Shown one piece after another: positions 34,078-42,734 of a stretch of 64,000 nt of DNA. The DNA is from Kitasatospora indigofera (GTDB lineage: Bacteria > Actinomycetota > Actinomycetes > Streptomycetales > Streptomycetaceae): assembly GCF_014655955.1 (NCBI RefSeq), contig NZ_BNBO01000023.1, positions 1 through 64,000 on the forward strand. Reading direction: 5' to 3'. Position 1 is the stretch's first letter. The number at the start of each line of letters is the position of its first letter. Below the pieces are notes generated by a model, which saw nothing but the letters and a program-made list of their open reading frames with translations, did no database searches and had not been told where the DNA came from. A program made the translations under genes and the position numbers.

Positions 34078-34653
34078 GTGTCCCGTCAGGTCTTCTTCTA
34101 CGACCAGCCCGAACGGTTCGTGGCCGGTACCGTCGGCCAGCCCGGCGCCCGGGCGTTCTACCTGCAGGCCAGCGCCCGAGGCCGGATCACCAGCGTGCTG
34201 CTGGAGAAGACCCAGGTCGCGGCGCTCGCCGAGCGGATCGAGGAGGTCCTCGACGAGGCCCTGCGGCGCAGCGGCGGCGATGCCGCCATCCCGGCCCGGG
34301 CCCCGGTCGAACTGATCGACACCGCCCCGCTCGACCTCCCGCTGGAGCAGGAGTTCCGGGTCGGCACGATGGCCCTGGCCTGGGACAGCGTGGACTCCTG
34401 CCTGGTGGTCGAGGCGCAGGCGGTCGTCGAGGGCGAGGCCGAGGCCGAGGAGGACGGCGCCGAGCAGGTCTTCGAGGACGACGAGAACGGCCCGGACATG
34501 CTGCGGGTGCGGCTCAGCGGCGCGATGGCCCGGGTGTTCGCCAAGCGGGCGCTCGACCTGGTCGCCGCCGGGCGCAAGCCCTGCCCGTTCTGCAACCTGC
34601 CGCTCGACCCCGAGGGCCACCTGTGCCCCCGCGCGAACGGGTACCGGCGCTGA
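34078..34653 (+). CDS. DUF3090 family protein
   Basis: A 191-aa protein with the family start SRQVFFYDQPERFVAGTVGQPGARAFYLQA. It ends in a treble-clef-like zinc site PCPFCNLPLDPEGHLCPRANGYRR (Cys-x2-Cys, Cys), which suggests a bound metal. The GTG at 34078 gives the conserved N terminus. Function unknown. It is always near the phosphomutase-like gene and the SCO1664-family gene in actinobacteria, as here. The coding ends 32 bp before the next start, so the genes are probably co-transcribed. Confidence 0.85.
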   Translation: MSRQVFFYDQPERFVAGTVGQPGARAFYLQASARGRITSVLLEKTQVAALAERIEEVLDEALRRSGGDAAIPARAPVELIDTAPLDLPLEQEFRVGTMALAWDSVDSCLVVEAQAVVEGEAEAEEDGAEQVFEDDENGPDMLRVRLSGAMARVFAKRALDLVAAGRKPCPFCNLPLDPEGHLCPRANGYRR

Positions 34654-34685
34654 ACGCGGACGCGCCGGCGGACCAGGAGGAAGCC

Positions 34686-35546
34686 GTGTCGGAGCCCGGG
34701 CCCGAGGCGCAGGACGTCCCGGAGGCGGACCCGGTGGCGGGCGCCGCGCTGGCCGCCGACGCCCCGGCCGCCCTGCGGCTGCTGCGCGAGGGCGCCCTCA
34801 CCCTGCACGGCCGGCTGACCGACGCCTCCAACGCCGCCCTCTACTGCTCGGTGACCCTGGACGGCGTCACCGCCCAGTGCGTCTACAAGCCGGTCGCCGG
34901 CGAGCGCCCGCTCTGGGACTTCCCGGACGGCACGCTGGCCGGGCGCGAGGTCGCCGCGTACGAGGTGTCCGCCGCCGCCGGCTGGGCACTGATCCCGCCC
35001 ACCCTGCTGCGCGAGGGCCCGCACGGCCCCGGCATGGTGCAGCTCTGGGTCGAGCCGGACCCGGGCGCCGCACCCCTGCTGGCCCTCCAGGACCCGGCGG
35101 GCCCGGAGGAGGGCTGGCTGCCGATCGTCCGGGCCGACGTCGGCGGGGGCCGCACCGCGCTGCTCGTGCACCCCGACGACGCCCGGCTGCGCCGGCTCGC
35201 GGTGCTGGACGCGGTGCTCAACAACGCCGACCGCAAGGGCGGCCACCTGATCCCCGCCGCCGACGGCCGGATCTACGGCATCGACCACGGGGTCACCTTC
35301 GCCGTGCCGGGCAAGCTCAGGACCCTGCTCTGGGGCTGGGCCGGCACCCCGCTGCCCGCGGAGGCGCTGGACGTCCTCGGCCGCCTCGCCGCGGACCTCG
35401 ACGGCGCCCTCGGCGAGCGCCTGGCCCCGCACCTCACCCGGGCCGAGATCGCCGCCGCCGCCGACCGGACGGCCGCGCTGCTCCGCACCGCCGAGCATCC
35501 GCTGCCGTCCGAGGACTGGCCCTCCATCCCCTGGCCGCCGATCTAG
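34686..35546 (+). CDS. SCO1664 family protein
   Basis: A 286-aa protein of the SCO1664 family, which resembles phosphatidylinositol 3/4-kinase-like or HipA-like kinase folds. It has VYKPVAGERPLWDFPDGTLAGREVAAYEVS (lysine and Glu region), LDAVLNNADRKGGHLI as the catalytic-loop-like motif (NNADRKGGH), and YGIDHGVTF as the metal-binding Asp motif. The likely kinase chemistry is unproven. GTG 34686 is chosen for AGGAGGAA just before it. It is third in the conserved phosphomutase-DUF3090-SCO1664 order next to mshC. Confidence 0.85.
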   Translation: MSEPGPEAQDVPEADPVAGAALAADAPAALRLLREGALTLHGRLTDASNAALYCSVTLDGVTAQCVYKPVAGERPLWDFPDGTLAGREVAAYEVSAAAGWALIPPTLLREGPHGPGMVQLWVEPDPGAAPLLALQDPAGPEEGWLPIVRADVGGGRTALLVHPDDARLRRLAVLDAVLNNADRKGGHLIPAADGRIYGIDHGVTFAVPGKLRTLLWGWAGTPLPAEALDVLGRLAADLDGALGERLAPHLTRAEIAAAADRTAALLRTAEHPLPSEDWPSIPWPPI

Positions 35547-35623
35547 GACCGGCCCGCCCGGTGCCCCGGCCGTCCCGCGTCCGCACCCTGGACGGCGGGC
35601 CGCGCAGGGCCCAGACTGCACCG

Positions 35624-36568
35624 GTGGATCGTCCAGGGACCGGCCGGACCGGCGAGCGCGGGGCGGCGGGCCGCCGGTCGCAGGAGGCCGTGCCACGGCA
35701 CGACCTGGAGGTGCCCTCGCCGCACGTCCTCCCGTTCGCCATCGGCACCTTCGACACCATCGGGCCGCTGTCCCGCGCCGCGTTCCCGCACCGGCACTCC
35801 TTCTACGAGATGGTGTACGTCACCGGGGGCCGGGGCGCCCACGTGCTGGACCTCGCGCACTGGCCGCTGCGCCCCCCGCACCTGTGCGTGATCACACCGG
35901 GCCAGGTGCACCACTGGGACGGCGCCGAGGAGCTCAGCGGCTTCGTGGCGCTGTTCAACGAGGACTTCCTCGACCACCCGGAGGACGCCGCCGCCCTGCG
36001 GCAGCTGGCCGGCACCCCTTGGCTGCACCTGGGGGCCGAGGCCGGCGGCCTGGCCGCGCTCTTCGCCGAGCTGGAGCGGGAGTACCGCGCGGCGCTGCCC
36101 GGCTGCGCCGGGGTGCTGCGTGCCTACCTGCACATCCTGGTGGTCCGGGCGGCCCGGGCGCTGACCCCGGAGGCTCCGCAGCCGGCGGGCCGGGCGGCCG
36201 AGTTGGCGTCCCGGTTCACCCGGCTGATCGCGACCGAGGGCCCGGTGGAGCGACAGGTGTCCTGGTACGCGAGGGAGTTGGGCGTGTCGGCGAGCCATCT
36301 GCACAGCCTGGTCAAGGAGGCGACCGGCCGGACGCCGGGCCAGCTGATCCGGGGCCGGCAGGCCCTGGAGGCCAAACGGCTGCTGTTGAACACCGGTCTG
36401 ACGGTCCGGCAGATCGCCGGGCAGGCGGGCTTCGCGGACCCGGCCTACTTCTGCCGGTTCTTCCGGCGGGAGACCGGGGTGACCCCGGGGGAGTTCCGGT
36501 CCGCCGGTGCAGAAAAGCACCACGATCCCCGGATCGAGTCCATCGCGGGCCCGCCGGACCGCCCGTAG
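35624..36568 (+). CDS. AraC-family regulator
   Basis: A 314-aa activator with a cupin sensing domain (FPHRHSFYEMVYVTGGRGAHVLDL, then HLCVITPGQVHHW) and a C-terminal AraC double helix-turn-helix (SWYARELGVSASHLHSLVKEATGRTP then VRQIAGQAGFADPAYFCRFFRRETGVTPGEFR). GTG 35624 is given. GTG 35690 after CAGGAGG is an alternative but only 2 bases from it. It sits between the SCO1664-family gene and the dioxygenase, both on the same strand, and could control the dioxygenase. That pair looks inserted into the conserved mshC neighbourhood. Confidence 0.8.
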   Translation: MDRPGTGRTGERGAAGRRSQEAVPRHDLEVPSPHVLPFAIGTFDTIGPLSRAAFPHRHSFYEMVYVTGGRGAHVLDLAHWPLRPPHLCVITPGQVHHWDGAEELSGFVALFNEDFLDHPEDAAALRQLAGTPWLHLGAEAGGLAALFAELEREYRAALPGCAGVLRAYLHILVVRAARALTPEAPQPAGRAAELASRFTRLIATEGPVERQVSWYARELGVSASHLHSLVKEATGRTPGQLIRGRQALEAKRLLLNTGLTVRQIAGQAGFADPAYFCRFFRRETGVTPGEFRSAGAEKHHDPRIESIAGPPDRP

Positions 36569-36732
36569 GTTGGCTGCAGCTCCCCACCGCGGCCCGGCCG
36601 TGGTGCACCGTGCGGTGCCGTGAGGCCCACGGGGTGCGCCGTGCCGGTGCGGGCCACCGCCGGGCTCCTTGCCTGTCATGCGCATGCCGAAGGCCTGCGA
36701 CATCCCATCCCACCACCCGAAGGAGTCGGTGC

Positions 36733-37644
36733 ATGTCCCCCACAGACGCCCGCGACCCCCGAGACCCCGCCGCCGGGGCCGAGGCCCCGGCCGACCGCCG
36801 GATCAGCCGCAAGACCGTCCTGAAGGCCGCCGTACTGGCTGGCGCCACCCCGCTGCTGCTCGGCGGCGGCGCCGCCCTCGCCCGGGACCTCGGCCCCGGC
36901 GGCGGACCGCTCGACCTCACCCCCGAGTGCGACGACGGCGACCACCCCACCATCGAGCAGACCGAGGGCCCGTACTTCAAGCCGAACTCGCCGCTGCGCA
37001 CCTCGCTGGTGACCGCGGGCACCCCGGGCACGCCGCTGACCGTCAGCGGCTACGTCTTCGGCCGGGCCTGCCTGCCCATCGCCGGCGCCCTGCTCGACTT
37101 CTGGCAGGCCGACGTGAACGGCACCTACGACAACGTCGGCTTCACCTTCCGCGGCCACCAGTTCACCAACGCCCAGGGCGCGTTCAGCCTGACCACGATC
37201 GTCCCCGGCCTCTACCCGGGCCGGACCAGGCACATCCACGTGAAGGTCCAGGCGCCGGGCCGGCCGATCCTCACCACCCAGCTGTACTTCCCGGGGGAGC
37301 CGCGCAACAGCAGCGACACGATCTACGACCCGGCGCTGCTGATGACCGTGCAGCAGGTCGGCTCGGGCAAGCTCGGCAGCTTCGACTTCGTGCTGGACGT
37401 GCCGCAGACCCCGTCCCCGTCCGGCAGCCCGAGCGCCACCCCCACGATCACCCCCACCAGCGCCTCGCCGCGGCCCACCCAGAGCCCCACCTCCCAGCCG
37501 TCCGGCACCTGGCGGGCGGGCACCACGTACGCGGCCGGCGACCGGGTCACCTACGGCGGGGTCACCTACCGCTGCCTCCAGGGACACACCGCCATGACCG
37601 GCTGGGAGCCGCCGAACGTCCCGGCGCTCTGGCAGCGGGCCTGA
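36733..37644 (+). CDS. Secreted intradiol ring-cleavage dioxygenase with carbohydrate-binding tail
   Basis: A 303-aa non-heme Fe(III) dioxygenase that cleaves catechol rings between the hydroxyls. A Tat-like signal ([16 protein letters not shown]) precedes the catalytic domain with iron ligands Tyr132, Tyr161, His167 and His169 ([19 protein letters not shown]). A Ser/Pro/Thr linker then leads to a C-terminal domain ([22 protein letters not shown] to ALWQ) of the CBM5/12 type that binds chitin or cellulose. The Streptomyces protein SACTE_2871 has this layout. It may attack lignin-derived catechols while bound to plant or fungal wall. ATG 36733 has GAAGGAG upstream. Confidence 0.85.
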   Translation: MSPTDARDPRDPAAGAEAPADRRISRKTVLKAAVLAGATPLLLGGGAALARDLGPGGGPLDLTPECDDGDHPTIEQTEGPYFKPNSPLRTSLVTAGTPGTPLTVSGYVFGRACLPIAGALLDFWQADVNGTYDNVGFTFRGHQFTNAQGAFSLTTIVPGLYPGRTRHIHVKVQAPGRPILTTQLYFPGEPRNSSDTIYDPALLMTVQQVGSGKLGSFDFVLDVPQTPSPSGSPSATPTITPTSASPRPTQSPTSQPSGTWRAGTTYAAGDRVTYGGVTYRCLQGHTAMTGWEPPNVPALWQRA

Positions 37645-37792
37645 CCCGGCCCGGCCGGCCCGGCGCCGCCGGCGGCCCGGCCCGTCCCGCATGACCGCCC
37701 GGCGCGGGAGGCCGGTCGGTCCGCGAACGGATTCCGGCCGATCTTGCGTACTGGTTAGGCTTTCAAATGATCGCAAGGTTAGAGTCGTGTCC

Positions 37793-39022
37793 ATGCATGC
37801 CTGGCCCGCCTCCGAGGTTCCCGCCCTGCCCGGTCAGGGGCTCCCCCTGCGTATCCACGACACCGCCGCGGGCTGTATCCGGGAGGTCGTGCCGCAGGAC
37901 GGCACCGCCCGGATCTATGTCTGCGGCATCACCCCCTACGACGCGACCCACATGGGCCACGCCGCCACCTACAACACCTTCGACCTGGTGCAGCGCGTCT
38001 GGAAGGACGCCGGCCACGACGTCCTCTACGTCCAGAACGTCACCGATGTGGACGACCCGCTGCTGGTCCGCGCCGTCGAGACCGGCATGGACTGGGTGGC
38101 CCTCGCCGAGCGCGAGACCGCGCTGTTCCGCGAGGACATGACGGCGCTGCGGATGCTGCCGCCGGACCACTACATCGGCGCCGTCGAGTCGATCCCGTGG
38201 ATCGTGCCGCTGGTGAAGAAGCTGCTGGCGAGCGGCGCCGCGTACGACCTGGACGGCGACATCTACTTCTCGGTCGAGTCGGACCCGCGCTTCGGCGAGG
38301 TCTCCGGGCTCACCCGGGACGAGATGCGCCCGGTCTTCGCCGAGCGCGGCGGGGACCCGGACCGCCCCGGCAAGAAGCACCCGCTGGACGCCCTGCTGTG
38401 GCTCGCGGCCCGGCCCGGCGAGCCCGCCTGGGACACCGAGCTCGGCCACGGCCGGCCCGGCTGGCACATCGAGTGCGTGGCGATCGCCCTCAAGTACCTG
38501 GGCATGTCCTTCGACATCCAGGGCGGCGGCAGCGACCTGTCCTTCCCGCACCACGAGATGGGCGCCGCGCACGCCCAGGTCGCCACCGGCGAGCACCCGT
38601 ACGCCCAGGCGTACGTGCACGCGGGCATGGTCGCCCTGGACGGGCACAAGATGTCCAAGTCCCGCGGCAACCTGGTCTTCGTCTCCGCCCTGCGCCGCGA
38701 GGGCGTGGACCCGGCGGCGATCCGGCTGGCCCTGCTCGGCCACCACTACCGCTCCGACTGGGAGTGGACCAAGGCCACCCTGGACGAGGCCCTGGAGCGG
38801 CTGGCGCGCTGGCGCGCGGCCGTCTCCCGCCCTGACGGCCCGTCGGCGGAGGGCCTGCTCGCCGAGGTGCGGGCGGCGCTCGCCGAGGACCTGGACACCC
38901 CCACCGCGCTGGCCGCGGTGGACCGTTGGGCCGAGCGCCAGGCCCAGGCCGGCGGCGGCGACATCACCGCCCCCGGGCTGGTCTCGCGCACCGTCGACGC
39001 CCTGCTGGGCGTCGCGCTGTAG
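37793..39022 (+). CDS. mshC: Cysteine:1D-myo-inosityl glucosaminide ligase (mycothiol biosynthesis)
   Basis: Joins L-cysteine to GlcN-inositol with ATP, the third step of mycothiol synthesis. 409 aa, cysteinyl-tRNA synthetase-like fold. Visible are [14 protein letters not shown] at the start, the HIGH-like region [11 protein letters not shown], a zinc Cys in [18 protein letters not shown], and KMSKSRGN as the KMSKS loop. It lacks the tRNA-binding C-terminal domain of CysS. The ATG 37793 is the known family start; GTG 37787 lies two codons upstream with AAGG 8 bases before it. Mycothiol is the main thiol of actinomycetes. Confidence 0.95.
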   Translation: MHAWPASEVPALPGQGLPLRIHDTAAGCIREVVPQDGTARIYVCGITPYDATHMGHAATYNTFDLVQRVWKDAGHDVLYVQNVTDVDDPLLVRAVETGMDWVALAERETALFREDMTALRMLPPDHYIGAVESIPWIVPLVKKLLASGAAYDLDGDIYFSVESDPRFGEVSGLTRDEMRPVFAERGGDPDRPGKKHPLDALLWLAARPGEPAWDTELGHGRPGWHIECVAIALKYLGMSFDIQGGGSDLSFPHHEMGAAHAQVATGEHPYAQAYVHAGMVALDGHKMSKSRGNLVFVSALRREGVDPAAIRLALLGHHYRSDWEWTKATLDEALERLARWRAAVSRPDGPSAEGLLAEVRAALAEDLDTPTALAAVDRWAERQAQAGGGDITAPGLVSRTVDALLGVAL

Positions 39023-39061
39023 GCCGTTCCCGAGCCCCGGGACCCCCGGGCCCCGTGACAC

Positions 39062-39101
39062 GCCGAAGGGGCGTCAGGAGAGATCCTGACGCCCCTTCGG
39101 C
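39062..39101. terminator. Bidirectional terminator after mshC
   Basis: A perfect 18-bp stem (39062-39079 GCCGAAGGGGCGTCAGGA with 39084-39101) and a GAGA loop between the convergent mshC and PAC2 genes; among the strongest hairpins in the window. Confidence 0.9.
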
Positions 39102-39126
39102 ATGGTCCGGTGCCGCGGTCCGCGGC

Positions 39127-40092
39127 TCATTCCTCGGTGCCCGCCTCGGGCCCGTCCTCGCCGGTCTTGGTGTCGGTGGCACCGGTCTCCGGCTCGGCCG
39201 GCCGCTCGGCGGTGGCGTGCCCGGCGACCGGCTTCTCGCCGGTCGGGCCGAGGTTCTCCCGGCGGCGCAGGTAGCGTTCGAACTCGCGGGCGATGGCGTC
39301 GCCGGACGCCTCGGGGAGCTCGGCGGTGTCCTGGGCCTCCTCCAGCTGCTGGACGTACTCGGCCACCTCGCTGTCCTCGGCGGCCAGCTGGTCCACCCCG
39401 AGCTGCCAGGCGCGGGAGTCCTCGCCCAGCTCGCCCGGCGGGATCCGCAGGTCGAGCAGGTCCTCCAGCTTGTTGAGCAGTGCCAGGGTGGCCTTGGGGT
39501 TCGGCGGCTGCGCGACGTAGTGCGGCACGGCCGCCCAGAGCGTCACGGCCGGCACCCCGGCGTGCGTGCAGGCCTCCTGGAGCACGCCGACGATCCCGGT
39601 CGGGCCCTCGTAGCGGCTCTCCTCCAGGTCGAGGGTGCGGGCCAGGTCGGGGTCGGAGGTGACCCCGCTGACGGGCACCGGACGGCTGTGCGGGGTGTCG
39701 CCGAGCAGCGCGCCCAGGATCACCACCAGCTCCACGCCCAGCTCGTGGGCGAAGCCGAGCAGCTCGTTGCAGTACGAGCGCCACCGCATGCTGGGCTCGA
39801 TGCCGCGGACGAGCACCAGGTCCCTCGTCCTGGGCTCGGTGACCCGGACGACCGAGAGCCGGGTGGTCGGCCAGGTGATCCGGCGGACGCCGCCGTCCAG
39901 CCAGACCGTCGGCCGGTTCACCTGGAAGTCGTAGTAGTCCTCCGCGTCCAGGGCGGCGAACACCTTCCCGCTCCAGGTCTCGTCCAGATGCGCCACGGCC
40001 GCCGAGGCGGCGTCACCGGCGTCGTTCCAGCCCTCGAAGGCGCACACCATCACCGGGTCGATCAACTCGGGAACATCTTCCAGCTCGATCAC
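39127..40092 (-). CDS. PAC2 family protein (proteasome assembly chaperone-like)
   Basis: A 321-aa protein with the PAC2 fold: LIDPVMVCAFEGWNDAGDAASAAVAHL at the start, VVILGALLGDTPHSRPV, and a helical C-terminal region ending in an acidic/Thr-rich tail. The GTG 40092 (VIELEDVPEL) follows GGAGGGAG at the right spacing. Relatives are bacterial homologues of eukaryotic proteasome assembly chaperones. The proteasome genes lie about 17 kb away, so a proteasome link is possible but not shown; its usual neighbour is mshC. Confidence 0.85.
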   Translation of the reverse strand: MIELEDVPELIDPVMVCAFEGWNDAGDAASAAVAHLDETWSGKVFAALDAEDYYDFQVNRPTVWLDGGVRRITWPTTRLSVVRVTEPRTRDLVLVRGIEPSMRWRSYCNELLGFAHELGVELVVILGALLGDTPHSRPVPVSGVTSDPDLARTLDLEESRYEGPTGIVGVLQEACTHAGVPAVTLWAAVPHYVAQPPNPKATLALLNKLEDLLDLRIPPGELGEDSRAWQLGVDQLAAEDSEVAEYVQQLEEAQDTAELPEASGDAIAREFERYLRRRENLGPTGEKPVAGHATAERPAEPETGATDTKTGEDGPEAGTEE

Positions 40093-40387
40093 CCAGCGTC
40101 TCCCTCCGGTCGGCCGGCGGCCGTGCGCCCGGCCCTCCCGGGCCTGCAAGGGCGCCGTTGGCCGGCTGCCGACTGTTGAACCTCTCCACCCATGGGGCCG
40201 CTCGCCCCATGGTCCCTACCTGCCCAGCCTACGGGCTTTGATGCGCGCGGCAGGTGCCGGACGGCAGGCCGGTGGGGTCAGTTTGCGGGACCGGCGGGCG
40301 TCGATCCAACGGATATCCGGCCAGCTCCGCGCCCGGACCGGCGGGGGCGGCCGGCTGTTCGAGGCCGAGCCGGGGTTTGCAAATTTT
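40093..40387. other. Intergenic region before lacI-type gene
   Basis: A 295-bp gap between the divergent PAC2 and LacI genes. Nothing gene-like was recognised. The final stretch turns AT-rich and leads into the LacI operator. Confidence 0.4.
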
Positions 40388-40418
40388 CGCAAGGAAATTG
40401 CGCTTTTCGTCGTATACT
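40388..40418 (+). promoter_or_regulatory. Operator-like repeat and -10 box of the LacI-family gene
   Basis: CGCAA-GGAAA-TTGCG is a perfect 5-bp dyad at 40388-40402 inside an AT-rich island with more TTGC/GCAA words. TATACT at 40413-40418 is a good -10 box ending 7 bases before the ATG, so the message is probably leaderless and autorepressed. Confidence 0.55.
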
Positions 40419-40425
40419 CGCAAGC

Positions 40426-41439
40426 ATGACACGACGACTTGCTCAGGTGGCCCAGAAGGTCGGGGTGAGCGAAGCCACGGTCAGCCGTGTGCTGAACGAG
40501 AAGCCCGGCGTCTCGGAGGCGACCAGGGCCGCGGTGCTGACGGCGCTCGACGTCCTGGGCTACGAGCGGCCCACCCAGCTGCGCGGCGAGCGGGCCCGGC
40601 TGGTCGGCCTGGTGCTCCCCGAGCTGCAGAACCCGATCTTCCCGGCCTTCGCCGAGGTGGTCGGCGGCGCCCTCGCGGGCCAGGGCTTCACGCCCGTGCT
40701 CTGCACCCAGACGGCCGGCGGCGTCTCCGAGGCCGACTACGTCGACCTGCTGCTGGAGCAGCACGTCTCCGGCGTGGTCTTCTTCGGCGGCCTCTACGCC
40801 CAGCAGGACGCCCCGCACGAGCACTACGACCGGCTCGCCGAGCGCAGCCTGCCGACCGTGCTGCTGAACGCGGCCATCGACGACCTGGACTTCCCCCGGG
40901 TCTCCTGCGACGACGCGGTGGCGGTCGAACAGGCCATCGGCCACCTCAAGCAGCTCGGCCACCGGCGGATCGGCATGGTGCTCGGCCCGGCCGACCACAT
41001 GCCGTCCCGGCGCAAGCTGGCCGCCGCCCGGGCCGCCGCCGCGCGGGCCGGCCTGGAGCTGCCGGACGAGCTGGTCGAGCGCGCCCTGTTCAGCCTGGAG
41101 GGCGGCCAGGCCGCGACCACCCGGCTGCTGCGCCAGGACGTCACCGGCATCGTCTGCGCGAGCGACCCGCTGGCGCTCGGCGCGGTCCGCGCGGTGCGCC
41201 GGGCCGGCCTCTCGGTGCCGGACGACGTGTCCGTGATCGGCTACGACGACTCCGCCTTCATGACCTGCACCGACCCGCCGCTGACCACCGTCCGCCAGCC
41301 GATCGAGGCGATGGGGCGGGCCGCCGTCGAGCTGCTGGCGGGGGAGATCGCGGGCGTCAAGGTCACCCATGACGAGCTGCTCTTCGAGCCCGAGCTGGTG
41401 GTGCGCGGCTCCACGGCGCCGGCCCGGGTCCGGGTCTGA
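40426..41439 (+). CDS. LacI-family transcriptional regulator
   Basis: A 337-aa repressor. Residues 1-60 form the LacI helix-turn-helix and hinge (RRLAQVAQKVGVSEATVSRVLNEKPGVSEATR), and the rest is a periplasmic-binding-like sugar-sensing core with PVLNAAID-like and PDDVSVIGYDD motifs. Sites of the TTGC/GCAA type immediately upstream indicate autorepression; similar operators are used by the MalR-like regulators of Streptomyces. No sugar transport genes lie in the window, so its targets are elsewhere. ATG 40426 probably starts a leaderless message. Confidence 0.9.
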   Translation: MTRRLAQVAQKVGVSEATVSRVLNEKPGVSEATRAAVLTALDVLGYERPTQLRGERARLVGLVLPELQNPIFPAFAEVVGGALAGQGFTPVLCTQTAGGVSEADYVDLLLEQHVSGVVFFGGLYAQQDAPHEHYDRLAERSLPTVLLNAAIDDLDFPRVSCDDAVAVEQAIGHLKQLGHRRIGMVLGPADHMPSRRKLAAARAAAARAGLELPDELVERALFSLEGGQAATTRLLRQDVTGIVCASDPLALGAVRAVRRAGLSVPDDVSVIGYDDSAFMTCTDPPLTTVRQPIEAMGRAAVELLAGEIAGVKVTHDELLFEPELVVRGSTAPARVRV

Positions 41440-41513
41440 GCCGTGCCGCGGCCGGAACGCGCGGCGGACGCCCGGGCGTGACCGGGCGGGCGTGACCCGC
41501 GCGGACGGGCGAA

Positions 41514-41547
41514 AAGGAGGGCGGGTGCCACGGCACCCGCCCTCCTT
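41514..41547 (+). terminator. Terminator after the LacI-family gene
   Basis: A perfect 16-bp inverted repeat AAGGAGGGCGGGTGCC (41514-41529) with 41532-41547, separated by AC. It lies 74 bp after the regulator stop. Confidence 0.75.
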
Positions 41548-41748
41548 CGCGTGTACGGAATCGGGCGCCCGGGGATCGGCCGGTTGCGCGATCCGGTAGT
41601 GATCATGCGGGGTGATGACGGCCCGGTCCGCGCCCCGCGCACCTTCCGGCCCGGCCCCGGCCGCGGGGTGTCCCGGCCCGCGCCCCGGCGGCGGCCCCGG
41701 CGCGATGATGGAGGCAGGGGGCCGGACGACGGACGAGGAGCCGGGCCG

Positions 41749-42264
41749 ATGAGAAGGCCGCTGATCGCCCTTGGTGCGGTGGCCGTGACGGGCGCGTCCG
41801 TCTTCGCGCTCGGCCGCTGCCTGCCGCTGAAGCACACGGCCCGCCGGTCGCTGGAGGTGCACCGGCCGCCCGAGGCGGTCTGGGAAACCCTCACCGACAT
41901 CGACCGCTACCCCCGCTGGCGGCCTGGCCTGATCCGGGTCGAGCGGCTCCCGGACGAGCGGGGCCGGATCCGCTGGCGCGAGTACGAGAGCCACGGCGAC
42001 GTCGCCTACGAGCTGGTGGACGCCACCCCGCCGCTGCGGCTGGTCACCGCGATCGCCGATCCCCGCCTGCCGTTCGGCGGCAGCTGGACGTACGAGATCA
42101 CGCCCTGGCCGGGCGGCTGCACCCTGACCATCGTCGAGCGCGGCGAGATCCGCAGTCCGCTGTTCCGGGTCGTCGCGCGCTTCGTGACCGGCTACACCGC
42201 ACAGTTGGAGCGCTACCTCACCGCGCTGGGGGCGCGGCTGGCCGAGGAGGCGCCGGGGGCGTGA
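41749..42264 (+). CDS. SRPBCC family protein with N-terminal hydrophobic segment
   Basis: A 171-aa protein. The N terminus MRRPLIALGAVAVTGASVFALGR looks like a signal anchor or signal peptide. A polyketide-cyclase/SRPBCC domain follows (SLEVHRPPEAVWETLTDIDRYPRWRPGLIRVERLP, WTYEITPWPGGCTLTIVERGEI). Such proteins bind hydrophobic ligands. ATG 41749. It ends 30 bp before the TetR-type double operator of the next operon, so that operator also separates the two units. Confidence 0.75.
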   Translation: MRRPLIALGAVAVTGASVFALGRCLPLKHTARRSLEVHRPPEAVWETLTDIDRYPRWRPGLIRVERLPDERGRIRWREYESHGDVAYELVDATPPLRLVTAIADPRLPFGGSWTYEITPWPGGCTLTIVERGEIRSPLFRVVARFVTGYTAQLERYLTALGARLAEEAPGA

Positions 42265-42293
42265 CCCGGAACACCCGGCGGCCGGTGGTGTTC

Positions 42294-42330
42294 ATGGACA
42301 CCTGTCCATAAACTATGGACAGGTGTCCAT
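42294..42330. promoter_or_regulatory. Double TetR-type operator
   Basis: Two near-identical dyads, ATGGACA-CC-TGTCCAT (42294-42309) and ATGGACA-GG-TGTCCAT (42315-42330), lie 21 bp apart, about two helical turns. The whole 37 bp is itself a perfect palindrome. It stands 36 bp before the DUF1304 start, and the TetR gene is the second gene of that operon, so autorepression is the natural reading. Confidence 0.8.
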
Positions 42331-42365
42331 CAGGGCACCCCGAAGCTGTTCCGGAAGGCGGGTGA

Positions 42366-42734
42366 GTGGTCGTGCAGACCACCGCGAACGTGCTGGTCGC
42401 CCTGGTGGCCGCGCTCCATGGCTGGATCCTGGTGCTGGAGATGTTCCTCTGGGAGCGCCGGCCAGGCCGCGAACTCTCCGGCTTCGACGCCGGCATGGCC
42501 CGGGCCACCGCGCCGCTGGCCGCCAACCAGGGCCTCTACAACGGCTTCCTGGCGGCCGGCCTGGTCTGGGGCCTGATCGCCGCCGACCCCACCGGCTACC
42601 GTGTGCAGGTGTTCTTCCTGAGCTGCGTCGTCGTCGCGGGCCTCTACGGCGCCGCCACCGCCAACCGGCGGATCCTCTTCGCGCAGGCCCTGCCCGGCGC
42701 GATCGCGCTGACCGCCGTCCTGGTGGCCGGATGA
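42366..42734 (+). CDS. DUF1304 family membrane protein
   Basis: A 122-aa protein with four hydrophobic segments (VLVALVAALHGWILVLEMFLW, LAANQGLYNGFLAAGLVWGLI, VQVFFLSCVVVAGLYGAAT, LPGAIALTAVLVAG). The HGWI...E and NQGLYNGFL signatures are typical of DUF1304. GTG 42366 is given; GTG 42372 is also possible. It overlaps the TetR gene by four bases (ATGA), so the regulator and this protein form one operon. Members are often controlled by such local repressors and are suspected to act in efflux or stress, but no function is established. Confidence 0.85.
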   Translation: MVVQTTANVLVALVAALHGWILVLEMFLWERRPGRELSGFDAGMARATAPLAANQGLYNGFLAAGLVWGLIAADPTGYRVQVFFLSCVVVAGLYGAATANRRILFAQALPGAIALTAVLVAG

